A DNA stretch of 64,000 nucleotides, taken from Novosphingobium sp. EMRT-2. Its GTDB lineage: Bacteria > Pseudomonadota > Alphaproteobacteria > Sphingomonadales > Sphingomonadaceae. The notes under the pieces are model-generated. The model did not search any database. It had not been told where the DNA came from and was given only the letters and a program-made list of their open reading frames with translations. Both the position numbers and the translations under genes were made by a program. The stretch lies in NCBI RefSeq assembly GCF_005145025.1, contig NZ_CP039697.1, positions 496,001-560,000 of the forward strand, given 5' to 3'. Of the stretch, positions 50,404-59,706 are shown one piece after another; position 1 is the first letter of the stretch, and every line of letters starts with the position of its first letter.

Positions 50404-50953
50404 GGACTGCCCCGCGCGCGGATATGAAGCTTTGTTCAACACACATGCACGAAAATGCTTCAACACGCAACGGATGATGCATTGTGGGTTCAGGAAAGGC
50501 CGATTTGGCGCATTCGACCCTTCCGGATCGCCCAGCCCGATCATCCCCGCGGAACCGATGCGTTCAAATTTGCGCTCAGGAGCCCGTGGAAGCGCGAAGG
50601 TTCAGCGTCCTATGCACGACTACCCCGCAGGGCGTTTTGCGCCTCTAAGGGCGGTTTCCGGGCAATTCTGTTAACTCTTTGTAAACCAATATCTTTTTTC
50701 GGGCACTATACGACTGGTCGACGCCGGAAGGCGCTCGTAAAAAATCAAATTAAAACAGTTGTTAAGCTGCATTTGGCCGCACTATCGGGGCACATATGCG
50801 CACCACCATCCCAACCGTCCGTTCCGTGCAAAACGGTTAATCCTGCTAGGATGTGACCGAGGCGAGGGTCGTCACGGAATGTTCGCCAAGGCCACGCCCG
50901 AATCGATTCGGGCGCCGTGCGTCGCCGCGCCGATTCGGATTCCGGACGATGGA
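50404..50953. other. Regulatory gap upstream of parA
   Basis: This 550-base stretch has no gene. It holds two TTCAACAC direct repeats (50435-50442, 50459-50466), 24 bases apart near the parA start and possible operators, an AT-rich segment around 50670-50780, and the palindrome at 50895. Confidence 0.5.
50895..50914. repeat. 20-bp perfect palindrome
   Basis: CGCCCGAATCGATTCGGGCG is fully palindromic and lies 40 bases after the end of the minus-strand globin gene. It is a single copy here. It could be a protein-binding site of the partition module or a terminator for the globin gene, though no T-tract follows. Confidence 0.5.
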
Positions 50954-51373
50954 TCAGGCCACCGGCGTCGCGCCCGCCTGGTTGCGCATGTGCCAACCCA
51001 GCGCGTCGATCTTGCCGAGGATGGCATCCGCCACGGGCGAGGGTTCCGCCAGTTCGTCCCATGCGCGATGGAAACACAGCAGCCAGCCCTCGATCTCGTC
51101 CGGTCCGATGGCCGCGACGAAGTGGCGCTGGCGTAAGCGGGGGTGGCCGTACTTGTCCGTGTAGAGCGGCGGGCCGCCCAGCCAGCCCGTAAGATACTCG
51201 AACAGTTTTTCTTCCGCCCGGGCCAGCGACGGCGGATGCACGTTCCGGCAGGCTGCGGCTTCCGGCAGCGTATCCATCAGCGAATAGAAACGGGCGCAAA
51301 GCGCGCGCACGAACGGTTCGCCGCCCAGCGTTTCGTAGGGTGTCGCGCTTGCGGGCGCGGGGCTGTCCGTCAT
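50954..51373 (-). CDS. Group II truncated haemoglobin
   Basis: A 139-residue 2-on-2 globin. TPYETLGGEPFVRALCARFYSLMD opens the fold; the proximal His lies in HPRLRQRHF and the Trp of WLLCFHRAW occupies the G8 position typical of group II. Such proteins bind oxygen or nitric oxide in the cytoplasm. The ATG at 51373 matches the family's N-terminus. It is monocistronic, between the partition module and a two-component system. Confidence 0.88.
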   Translation of the reverse strand: MTDSPAPASATPYETLGGEPFVRALCARFYSLMDTLPEAAACRNVHPPSLARAEEKLFEYLTGWLGGPPLYTDKYGHPRLRQRHFVAAIGPDEIEGWLLCFHRAWDELAEPSPVADAILGKIDALGWHMRNQAGATPVA

Positions 51374-51568
51374 GCCGTATCCTGTCCGTGTGCGACCGCG
51401 CATTCACGCGATGCCGCGCAGGAAATCAAGCGGCATCGTGGCGGCCTGGCTCCGCGCGCGCTGCGCGGAATGCGGCCCGCCACGTGACGCAGATGTAACG
51501 TGCGCCGCATCGGTGCCGTTCGCTATGAGGGGCGAGCTTTCAGGGCAGTGGCCCGATCGACGGTGCAC

Positions 51569-52249
51569 ATGGCTTCCATTCTCGTCATTGAAGATGATGC
51601 CGAAACGGCGCGCGAGATTGCGGACGAATTGCGCGTGCACGGTCACGCCGTCCATGCCGAGGCGGATGGGCAGAACGGTTTGGAGCGCGCCCTGCGCGAG
51701 CCGTTCGATGCGATCACGCTGGACCGGATGCTGCCCGGCCTGGATGGTCTGGCCGTCGTGGCGCGGCTGCGCGACGCCGGCATCGTTACGCCGGTGCTGA
51801 TGATCAGCGCACTGGGCGATGTCGATGCGCGGATCGACGGGCTGCGCGCCGGGGGCGATGACTATCTGATCAAGCCCTTCGCGCCGGACGAGATGGCGAT
51901 GCGGGTCGAAGTCCTGCTGCGACGGCGCCGGCAACTGGAAACGGCTGCCGCCATGCTGCGGGGCGGACCGGTCGAGATGGACCTGATCCGTCGCGAGGTG
52001 CGCGTGGATGGCGATCCGGTGCGGTTGCTGCACATGGAGTTCCGCCTGCTGGAATTCCTGATGCGCAACGCGGGCGAGATCGTCACGCGGCAGATCATCT
52101 TCGAACGCGTGTGGGGGTACTATTTCGATCCGGGCGCGAACCTCATCAACGTGCACATCGCGCGGCTGCGCAAGAAGATCGACCGGCCAGGGCACGCGTC
52201 GCTGATCGCGACGGTCAAGGGCGAGGGATACCGCTTCGATGCCGGGTGA
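51569..52249 (+). CDS. OmpR-family response regulator
   Basis: A 226-residue regulator: receiver with IEDDAET, acceptor Asp in ITLDRMLPGLDG and Lys in LIKPFAP; C-terminal winged helix with LLHMEFRLLEFLMRNAGEIVTRQIIFERVWGY. ATG 51569 begins the receiver. Its last 11 bases overlap the sensor-kinase gene, so the two are translationally coupled. It probably controls the efflux operon downstream. Confidence 0.93.
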   Translation: MASILVIEDDAETAREIADELRVHGHAVHAEADGQNGLERALREPFDAITLDRMLPGLDGLAVVARLRDAGIVTPVLMISALGDVDARIDGLRAGGDDYLIKPFAPDEMAMRVEVLLRRRRQLETAAAMLRGGPVEMDLIRREVRVDGDPVRLLHMEFRLLEFLMRNAGEIVTRQIIFERVWGYYFDPGANLINVHIARLRKKIDRPGHASLIATVKGEGYRFDAG

Positions 52250-53609
52250 CTGGCCGCATCTGCGCGACATTCGCAAGACCAGCACGTTCCGGCTGACACT
52301 GGCCCTGGGCGGAGCCGCGACTGTTGGCGTGCTCCTGCTGCTGCTGATCATCTACAGCCTGACCGAACGCGAACTGAACGGCCGCAGCGACCGTATCCTC
52401 CGCACCGAAATCGCGCGGCTGGCAGCCTTGCCGGAGGCGGACCTGCCGGCGGAAATCGATAAATCCTCGGCAGCGAGCATCAGTGGTCTCAACCACTTCG
52501 GCCTGCTGTCCTCGGGCGGACGCTGGCTGGCGGGGGATCTCGGGGCGAGCCCGCCCTTGGTTGTCGGGCATCCCTACGAGCGCGATGACGGGCCGGACGT
52601 GCGCGGGCCGTTGCGCATCCTGGCCATGCGAACACCGGGCGGAGCGCTGCTCATGGTCGGCCGCGATGTGCGGCCGATCGTCGATCTGCGCGGGCGCATG
52701 GTGGAAATTCTCGTCCTCAGCGGCCTGTTCGTGGCGCCCTTGCTGCTGGCGGCGGGGTTCGCTGTCAGTCTTGGGCCGCTCCGACGCGTGGACCGTCTGC
52801 AGCGCGTGGCGCTGGAGATCGGATCGGGGCGGCTGGCGGCGCGGATGCCGATCGAGGGGCGGGGCGACGAGCTGGACTTGTTTGCCGGCACCGTGAACCG
52901 GATGATCGGAGAGGTGGAGCGCACCGTCGACCAGGTGAAATCCGTCACCGACGCGATCGCGCACGATCTTCGGACGCCGCTGACCCGGGTGCGCAACCAG
53001 CTCTATCGCGCCAGCCACGATCCGGCCATGGCGCCGGCCGATGTCGTGCGGATCGAGGCGGCCATGGCCGATCTTGATCTTGTTCTGGCGCGGTTCGCGG
53101 CGCTGCTCCGCATTTCGGAGCTAGAGGCCTCCGGCCGCCGCCAGGGTTTTGCGATGAGCCGCATCGATCGGCTGCTGGACACGGTGGTCGAACTGTACTG
53201 CCCGCTTGCCGAGGAGCGCGATGTCGCGCTGCGGTGGCGCGGTGCGCCGCCTGTGCGCCTGTATTGCGACGAGAAGCTGATCTTCGAGGCCGTCAGCAAC
53301 CTTGTCGACAATGCGATCAAGTTCGCGCCGGAGGGAGGGGGCGTGTCGATCCGGCTGGCGAATGACGATGGTTCCGTGGTGATCGAGGTACGCGATAACG
53401 GTCCGGGTATTCCGGTGGACCAGTTGCAGGCCGTGCTGCGGCGCTATGACCGGGGCGTGGCGTCCGCGGCTGTGCCCGGATCGGGCCTTGGCCTCAGCGT
53501 AGTGGCCGCGATCGTGCATCTGCACCAGTTCGCGCTGGAGCTTTTGCCCGCCGAACCGGGCCTGCGCGCGCGCATCGTCGCGCCTGTGGAAGCGCAACAG
53601 GCCAGGTGA
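52239..53609 (+). CDS. Membrane sensor histidine kinase
   Basis: A 456-residue kinase with two membrane helices (about residues 17-37 and 151-170) flanking a periplasmic loop of roughly 110 residues. A HAMP domain, the H box AIAHDLRTPLTRVRNQL, the N box LVDNAIKFAP, GPGIP and GSGLGLSVV follow. The periplasmic sensor has no recognised fold. Partner of the preceding regulator; the signal is likely a compound or metal exported by the adjacent RND pump. Confidence 0.92.
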   Translation: MPGDWPHLRDIRKTSTFRLTLALGGAATVGVLLLLLIIYSLTERELNGRSDRILRTEIARLAALPEADLPAEIDKSSAASISGLNHFGLLSSGGRWLAGDLGASPPLVVGHPYERDDGPDVRGPLRILAMRTPGGALLMVGRDVRPIVDLRGRMVEILVLSGLFVAPLLLAAGFAVSLGPLRRVDRLQRVALEIGSGRLAARMPIEGRGDELDLFAGTVNRMIGEVERTVDQVKSVTDAIAHDLRTPLTRVRNQLYRASHDPAMAPADVVRIEAAMADLDLVLARFAALLRISELEASGRRQGFAMSRIDRLLDTVVELYCPLAEERDVALRWRGAPPVRLYCDEKLIFEAVSNLVDNAIKFAPEGGGVSIRLANDDGSVVIEVRDNGPGIPVDQLQAVLRRYDRGVASAAVPGSGLGLSVVAAIVHLHQFALELLPAEPGLRARIVAPVEAQQAR

Positions 53610-53761
53610 AATTCATTTCACTGGCGCTCGGGCCGCGCTGGCGCAATTGAGGCGCCGGCCGGCGGCGCACGCAACGGGCGACCACGGCAAACTTTGGCGC
53701 TCGCGCAACCAGCCTCCCCCCTTCCGGCCCCGGTTGCGCGAGCGCGATTTGCGGAACTGCC

Positions 53762-56700
53762 ATGCTGCAACTGGTCAAGCTTGCCTTGAGCAAGCCCTAT
53801 ACGTTCGTCGTCCTCGCCATCCTGATCGTGCTGTCCGGCTCGATCGCCTGGGTGCGGACACCCACCGACATTTTCCCCGACATCCGCATCCCGGTGATCG
53901 CGGCGGTATGGACCTATCGCGGCCTGCCGCCAGAGGACATGTCGGGCCGCGTCGTCTATTACTACGAGCGCCAGCTTTCCACGACGGTCAACGACATCGA
54001 CCATATCGAAAGCCAGTCGCTCAACGGGATCGGCGTGGTGAAGATCTTCTTCCGTCCCGGCGTTGATATCCGCACGGCGACGGCGCAGGTCACGTCGGTT
54101 TCGCAGACGGTGCTCAAGCAGATGCCGCCGGGCATCACCCCGCCACTGATCCTGAACTACAACGCCTCCACGGTGCCGATCCTGCAGATGGCGCTGTCGT
54201 CCAAGGGCCTGTCCGAACAGAAGATCTTCGATCTGGGGCAGAACTTCATCCGGCCGTCGCTGGCATCGGTGCAGGGCGCGGCGATCCCTTCGCCCTATGG
54301 CGGGCGCGAACGCCAGATCCAGATCGATCTCGATCCCGCCGCGCTGGTCGCGCGTCACCTTTCCGCGACTGACGTCGGCTTGGCGCTGGCGGCGCAGAAC
54401 CAGATCGTGCCCGCCGGGACCGCCAAGATCGGCCAGTACGAATACAATATCCGGCTGAACAACAGCCCGGAAGTGGTCGATCAGCTCAACAACCTGCCGA
54501 TCCGCACGGTTGATGGCATCACGGTCTATATGCGCGACGTGGCGCACGTCCGCGATGGTTCGCCGCCACAGCGCAACGAGGTGCGCGTGGACGGTGGCCG
54601 CGCCGTGCTGATGACGATCCTCAAGTCCGGCTCCGCTTCCACCATCGCCATCGTCGACCAGGTAAAGGCGCTGCTGCCCAAGCTCAAGGAGACGCTCCCT
54701 GCCGATCTCAAGGTGCAGCTGCTTTCGGACCAGTCGCTGTTTGTGAAGGCGGCCGTGTCGGGCGTGGTGCGCGAAGGCGTGATCGCGGCAGGCCTTACCT
54801 CGCTGATGATCCTGCTTTTCCTCGGTTCCTGGCGATCGACGGTCATTATCGCGACATCCATCCCTCTCGCGATTCTGGCCGCGGTCGCCGGGTTGTCGGC
54901 GGCGGGCGAAACGCTCAACATCATGACGCTGGGCGGACTGGCGCTCGCCGTCGGCATCCTTGTCGATGACGCCACGGTCACCATCGAGAACATCAACTGG
55001 CATCTGGAACAGGGCAAGACCGTGCGCGCCGCGATCATGGACGGCGCGGAGCAGATCGTGCGCCCGGCTTTCGTGTCGCTGCTGTGCATCTGCATCGCCT
55101 TCGTGCCGATGTTCTTCCTCCCGGGCGTCGCCGGGTTCCTGTTCGCGCCGATGGCCAAGGCGGTGGTCTTCGCCATGATCGCCAGCTTCGTCCTGTCGCG
55201 CACGCTGGTGCCGACGATGAGCAACTACCTGTTGCGCGACCACGCCTCGCAGCACACGGCGGAAATCATGGCGAGTCACGACGCGCTGGCGGGCCGCGCG
55301 CCGCGCGGCCATCCGCTGCGACGGTTCCAGCAGGGATTCGAGCACCGTTTCGAGAAAGTGCGCGCCTACTACGTCTCGGTTCTGGTGTTCGCGCTGGAGC
55401 GGCGCAGGGTGTTCGTTCCGGCCTTTATGGCGGTGGTCCTGGCATCGCTGGCGCTGGTGCCGTTCCTGGGCCGCAACTTCTTCCCGAGCGTCGATTCCGG
55501 GCAAATCAGCCTGCATGTCCGCGCGCCGGTGGGCACGCGGCTGGAGGAAACGGCGGCGCTGTTCGACCATATCGAGGACGAGATCCGGCGCACCGTGCCC
55601 AAGGATGAACTGGTCTCGGTGGTGGACAACATCGGCCTGCCGGTATCGGGGATCAACCGCGCCTATTCCAATACCGGCGGCGTTGGCCCGCAGGACGGCG
55701 ATATTCTCATCACGCTGGGCGAAGGGCATCGGCCCACGGCGGGCTATGTCCGTGCCCTGCGCGAACGGTTGCCCCAGGTCTTCCCCGGATCGACGTTCTC
55801 GTTCCTGCCGGCCGACATCATCAGCCAGATCCTGAACTTCGGTTCGCCCGCGCCGATCGACGTGATGGTGACCGGCCCGAACGTGCGCGAGAATGAAGCC
55901 TATGCGCACGAACTGGTGGCGCGAATGCAGCACGTGGGCGGCATCGCCGACGTGCGCCTGCAACAGGCCAGCAGTTATCCGGAACTGCGGTTCGACGTCG
56001 ATCGCACCGCCGCCGACCGCGTCGGCGTGACCGAGAACGACGTGACGAAAAGCCTTTCCGTGAACCTTGCCGGCAGCTTCCAGGTCGCTCCCGCGTTCTG
56101 GCTCAACCCCCGCAACGGCGTGTCCTATCCCATCGTCGTCCAGACGCCGCAGTACCGGACGGACACCATTCCCGATCTCCAGAACATCCCGGTCAGCGGC
56201 GGCCGGCCGGGCGACGTGCAGCTGCTTGGCGCGCTGGGCACGATGCATCGCGAACCGTCGGCCGCCGTGATCTCGCACTATGCCGTCCAGCCGGCGTTTG
56301 ACGTCTATGCGACGACGCAAGGCCGCGATCTGGGAGCCGTCGCCGGTGACGTGCAGAAGGTGCTGGACGCGACGAAGGCGGACCTGCCCAAGGGCGCCAC
56401 GGTGAAGTTGCGTGGTCAGGTGGAAACGATGAACACCGCGTTCGTCGGCCTGGTCCTTGGCCTACTGGGCGCTATCGCACTGATCTACCTGCTGATCGTG
56501 GTGAACTTCCAGAGCTGGATCGATCCCACCGTGATCGTCTCGGCCCTGCCGGCCGCGCTGGCAGGCATCGCCTGGATGCTGTTCGCCACGCACACGCCGC
56601 TGTCGGTGCCGGCGCTGACCGGCGCGATCATGTGCATGGGCGTCGCCACCGCCAATTCGGTGCTGGTGGTGAGCTTCGCCCGGGAACGCCTCGCCGCCGT

Positions 56701-56989
56701 GGGCGATGCGGTGACCGCCGCGGTGGAAGCCGGATCGACCCGCTTCCGTCCGGTGCTGATGACCGCGCTGGCCATGATCATCGGCATGGCGCCGATGGCG
56801 CTGGGGCTGGGCGAGGGCGGCGAGCAGAACGCGCCGCTTGGCCGCGCCGTGATCGGCGGCCTGATCTGCGCCACGATCGCCACGCTGGTGTTCGTGCCGG
56901 TCGTCTTCTCCATCGCGCATCGCAAGGACCGCCCCGCGTCCGATGCCGCGCCCCATTCCTCCACGGGAGACCTTGTCCATGCAGAGTGA
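53762..56989 (+). CDS. RND efflux permease
   Basis: A 1075-residue inner-membrane RND transporter of the AcrB-like superfamily: N-terminal helix, two large periplasmic loops and twelve predicted helices. GILVDDATVTIENI in helix 4 holds the proton-relay Asp pair, and APMALGLGEGGEQNAPLGRAVIGG lies near the C-terminus. It diverges from typical AcrB sequences (for instance VTIEN for the usual VVVEN), so the substrate class is uncertain. The stop overlaps the adaptor gene by 11 bases. Confidence 0.92.
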   Translation: MLQLVKLALSKPYTFVVLAILIVLSGSIAWVRTPTDIFPDIRIPVIAAVWTYRGLPPEDMSGRVVYYYERQLSTTVNDIDHIESQSLNGIGVVKIFFRPGVDIRTATAQVTSVSQTVLKQMPPGITPPLILNYNASTVPILQMALSSKGLSEQKIFDLGQNFIRPSLASVQGAAIPSPYGGRERQIQIDLDPAALVARHLSATDVGLALAAQNQIVPAGTAKIGQYEYNIRLNNSPEVVDQLNNLPIRTVDGITVYMRDVAHVRDGSPPQRNEVRVDGGRAVLMTILKSGSASTIAIVDQVKALLPKLKETLPADLKVQLLSDQSLFVKAAVSGVVREGVIAAGLTSLMILLFLGSWRSTVIIATSIPLAILAAVAGLSAAGETLNIMTLGGLALAVGILVDDATVTIENINWHLEQGKTVRAAIMDGAEQIVRPAFVSLLCICIAFVPMFFLPGVAGFLFAPMAKAVVFAMIASFVLSRTLVPTMSNYLLRDHASQHTAEIMASHDALAGRAPRGHPLRRFQQGFEHRFEKVRAYYVSVLVFALERRRVFVPAFMAVVLASLALVPFLGRNFFPSVDSGQISLHVRAPVGTRLEETAALFDHIEDEIRRTVPKDELVSVVDNIGLPVSGINRAYSNTGGVGPQDGDILITLGEGHRPTAGYVRALRERLPQVFPGSTFSFLPADIISQILNFGSPAPIDVMVTGPNVRENEAYAHELVARMQHVGGIADVRLQQASSYPELRFDVDRTAADRVGVTENDVTKSLSVNLAGSFQVAPAFWLNPRNGVSYPIVVQTPQYRTDTIPDLQNIPVSGGRPGDVQLLGALGTMHREPSAAVISHYAVQPAFDVYATTQGRDLGAVAGDVQKVLDATKADLPKGATVKLRGQVETMNTAFVGLVLGLLGAIALIYLLIVVNFQSWIDPTVIVSALPAALAGIAWMLFATHTPLSVPALTGAIMCMGVATANSVLVVSFARERLAAVGDAVTAAVEAGSTRFRPVLMTALAMIIGMAPMALGLGEGGEQNAPLGRAVIGGLICATIATLVFVPVVFSIAHRKDRPASDAAPHSSTGDLVHAE

Positions 56990-58145
56990 ACGGCTTGCCG
57001 AAACGCCGGCCGCGTCCCCACGGGGGCTGAAAACCGCCGGGATCGTTGCCGGAGCGCTGGCGCTGGCCGTGGTGGCCGCCGGCATGATCAGTCGCACCAG
57101 CGACACCAGCCGCGCGCAGGCGTGGAGCGACGCGCGCTCGCTGCCCACGGTCCACCTCATCCCCGTGCGCGGCGCCGATGCGAACGGGCAGCTCGAGCTG
57201 CCCGGGACGATGGCGGCGTGGAACACCGCGCACATCTTCGCGCGCGTGCCGGGCTACGTCCGGTCCTGGGATCGTGACATCGGCGCGGCCGTGGGGCTGG
57301 GGACGCCGCTGGGGCGGATCGACACGCCGGAACTGGACCAGCAGATCGTCGCGGCGCGGGCGTCCCTGGCGCGGGCGCGGGCTGGCGCCGGCCTGGCGCG
57401 CAGCACGGCGGCCCGCTGGAACGACCTGTTGACCGATCATTCGGTGTCGCAACAGGAGGCGGACGAGAAGAACGGCAATCTGGCCGTGCAGGTGGCGACG
57501 GTACGAGGGGCCGAAGCGGATCTCGGCCGGCTCCTGGCGATGAAGGCCTATGCCACCATCCGCGCCCCGTTTGCCGGCGTGGTCACCGCCCGCAATGCCG
57601 ACATTGGCGACCTTGTCGGGCCGGGCGCGTCCAGCCAGCAACCGATGTTCACGATCGCCGACATCAGCCGCATCCGCCTCTACGTCAGCGTTCCGCAGAA
57701 TTACGCGGCGGCGATGAAGCCGGGCTTGCAGGCGCGGTTGACCGTGCCCGACTATCCGGGGCGGCAGTTCACCGCGCGCCTTGTCGGCACGTCGGACGCG
57801 ATCAATCCGCAGACCGGGACCCTGCAGGTCCAGCTTGTTGCCGACAATCCGGGGCAGGTGCTGCGCGCCGGAGGCTATGCGCAGGTTTCGTTCGACCTGC
57901 CGGGCAGCACGGGCGCCGTGGCAATTCCGTCCAGCGCGCTGGTGTTCCGGGCCGCCGGCACCCAGGTCGCGACCGTGGGCGCGGATTCGAAGGTCCGCCT
58001 GATCCGCGTCACGCTGGGGCGCGATCTCGGCAGCACGGTAGAGGTGCTCTCCGGCCTTTCTCCGGGCATGCGCATCGTCGACAACCCGCCGGATTCGATC
58101 GCCACGGGCGAAGCGGTCCATGTCGACGAGAGCCGCCATGGCTGA
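56979..58145 (+). CDS. RND periplasmic adaptor (membrane fusion protein)
   Basis: A 388-residue adaptor anchored by one N-terminal membrane helix (about residues 18-37). The lipoyl halves (VPGYVRSWDRDIGAAVGLGTPLGRID and YATIRAPFAGVVTARNADIGDLV) flank an alpha hairpin, followed by the beta-barrel and membrane-proximal domains. GGGAGA precedes the ATG. Order permease-adaptor-outer-membrane factor with overlaps indicates one operon. Confidence 0.92.
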   Translation: MQSERLAETPAASPRGLKTAGIVAGALALAVVAAGMISRTSDTSRAQAWSDARSLPTVHLIPVRGADANGQLELPGTMAAWNTAHIFARVPGYVRSWDRDIGAAVGLGTPLGRIDTPELDQQIVAARASLARARAGAGLARSTAARWNDLLTDHSVSQQEADEKNGNLAVQVATVRGAEADLGRLLAMKAYATIRAPFAGVVTARNADIGDLVGPGASSQQPMFTIADISRIRLYVSVPQNYAAAMKPGLQARLTVPDYPGRQFTARLVGTSDAINPQTGTLQVQLVADNPGQVLRAGGYAQVSFDLPGSTGAVAIPSSALVFRAAGTQVATVGADSKVRLIRVTLGRDLGSTVEVLSGLSPGMRIVDNPPDSIATGEAVHVDESRHG

Positions 58146-59541
58146 CCGTCGCGCGCTGGCCGCGCTGCTGGGGCTGACCGCGCTGGCGGGTTGCTCGATG
58201 GCGCCGCCCTACCAGCCGCCCGCCGTGTCGGTGCCGGCGACGTATGCGGAGGCCGGCCCATGGGTGCCGGCCGCGCCCGGCGATGCCGCGCCGTCGCCAA
58301 CCTGGTGGACCGCATTCGGCGATGGCACGCTCGATGCGCTGGAAACGCGGCTCGCCACCGATAATCCATCGCTGGCGGCGGCGGTCGGCCGCTATGACCT
58401 GGCGCGGGCCTATCTCGCCGAAGTGCGCGCGGGCCTGTTCCCGCAGATCGGGGCGCAGGCGACGGTCACGCAGAACCGCCAGTCGGACAATCGCCCGCTG
58501 CGCGGACAGAAGCAGCCAGACCTTTATGCCGCCGATACGCTGGGCGCACAGGTGAGCTACGAGGCCGACCTCTGGGGGCGGGTACGCAACAGCGTCGCGG
58601 CCGGTCGCGCCGATGCGGAGGCCAGTGCCGACGATCTGGCGGCCGTGCGGGTTTCGCTGCAAGCGCAGCTTGCGACGGATTACATCGCCCTGCGCGGCTA
58701 CGATCGCGAGATCGATCTGCTGCAAAGGACGGTCGATGCCTATTCCCGCGCCGATGCCATGACGCGCCGGCGGTTCGCGGGTGGTATCGCCAATGGCATG
58801 GAAACCGGGCAATCGGCCACGCAGCTTGCCGAGGCGCAGGGCCAGCTGGCCGATCTGCGCAACGCCCGCGCGCTGACCGAACACGCCATTGCCGCGCTCG
58901 TCGGAACCACGCCGTCGGGCTTTTCGATCGCCGCTTCCTCCGCGCCGTTGCCCATGCCGGAGGTGCCGGTCAGCCTGCCATCGACGTTGCTGCAGCGCCG
59001 GCCAGACGTGGCGGCGGCCGAACGCCGGATGTTCGCCGCCAACCGCCGGATCGGCGTTGCCAAAGCGGCCTTCTTCCCTTCGCTTTTGCTGGGCGGGCAG
59101 GGGGGTGTCCAGAACACCGCGCTGGCGGGCCTGGCCAGCGCGCCCAACCTGTTCTGGTCGGTCGGTCCCAACGTCCTGCTGACGCTGTTCGATGGCGGTC
59201 GCAACCGGGCGCGCGTTGCCGAAGCGAGGGCAGGGTGGGAGCAGGCCACGGCGGACTATCGCCTGCGCGTGCTGGGCGCGATGCAGGATGTCGAGGACGG
59301 ACTGTCGCGCCTGCATCACCTGGGAGACGAAGCCGCCGCCGAAGAGCGCGCGGCGCAACAGGCGGCGCAAGTCGAGCAGCTGGCAACGCGGCGGTACGAG
59401 AAGGGTGCGGTGAGCTACCTGGACGTGGTGACGGCGCAGACCACCGCGCTGCGCACGCAGCGGCAGGCGATCGAGATCGACACGCGCCGGCAGCAAGCGA
59501 CCGTCGGGTTGTTCAAGGCCGTAGGCGGCGGCTGGGCCTGA
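58138..59541 (+). CDS. Outer-membrane efflux lipoprotein (NodT family)
   Basis: A 467-residue TolC-like channel with a lipobox, LTALAGC, giving an acylated Cys near residue 19, so it is a lipoprotein. Two repeated helical halves carry EADLWGRVRNSVAAGRADAEAS and ALLVGT-like segments, and LLQRRPDVAAAERRMFAANRRIGVAKAAFFPS is a strong family signature. It completes the tripartite pump. The start overlaps the adaptor stop by 8 bases. Confidence 0.93.
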   Translation: MADRRALAALLGLTALAGCSMAPPYQPPAVSVPATYAEAGPWVPAAPGDAAPSPTWWTAFGDGTLDALETRLATDNPSLAAAVGRYDLARAYLAEVRAGLFPQIGAQATVTQNRQSDNRPLRGQKQPDLYAADTLGAQVSYEADLWGRVRNSVAAGRADAEASADDLAAVRVSLQAQLATDYIALRGYDREIDLLQRTVDAYSRADAMTRRRFAGGIANGMETGQSATQLAEAQGQLADLRNARALTEHAIAALVGTTPSGFSIAASSAPLPMPEVPVSLPSTLLQRRPDVAAAERRMFAANRRIGVAKAAFFPSLLLGGQGGVQNTALAGLASAPNLFWSVGPNVLLTLFDGGRNRARVAEARAGWEQATADYRLRVLGAMQDVEDGLSRLHHLGDEAAAEERAAQQAAQVEQLATRRYEKGAVSYLDVVTAQTTALRTQRQAIEIDTRRQQATVGLFKAVGGGWA

Positions 59542-59577
59542 TCGTGGCGGTCGCGCAGGAATCTGTCGAAGATTACC

Positions 59578-59631
59578 TAAAGTTAATTTTCCACACTGTT
59601 TCTGTAACGTGAATGAAAATTACTAAAGTTA
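59578..59631. promoter_or_regulatory. Direct and inverted repeats before a TonB receptor
   Basis: TAAAGTTA occurs at 59578-59585 and 59624-59631. Between them AATTTTC (59585-59591) and GAAAATT (59615-59621) form an inverted pair. The block is AT-rich and lies 76-129 bases before the receptor start, suiting a promoter with a regulator site. Confidence 0.55.
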
Positions 59632-59706
59632 GCTCCCGCGGTGTCGAAGGACTTGGGTGCAAGCGATCGTCGCAGCCCGTCCTTCACCCCAGGGAGGAAT
59701 TCGGAA

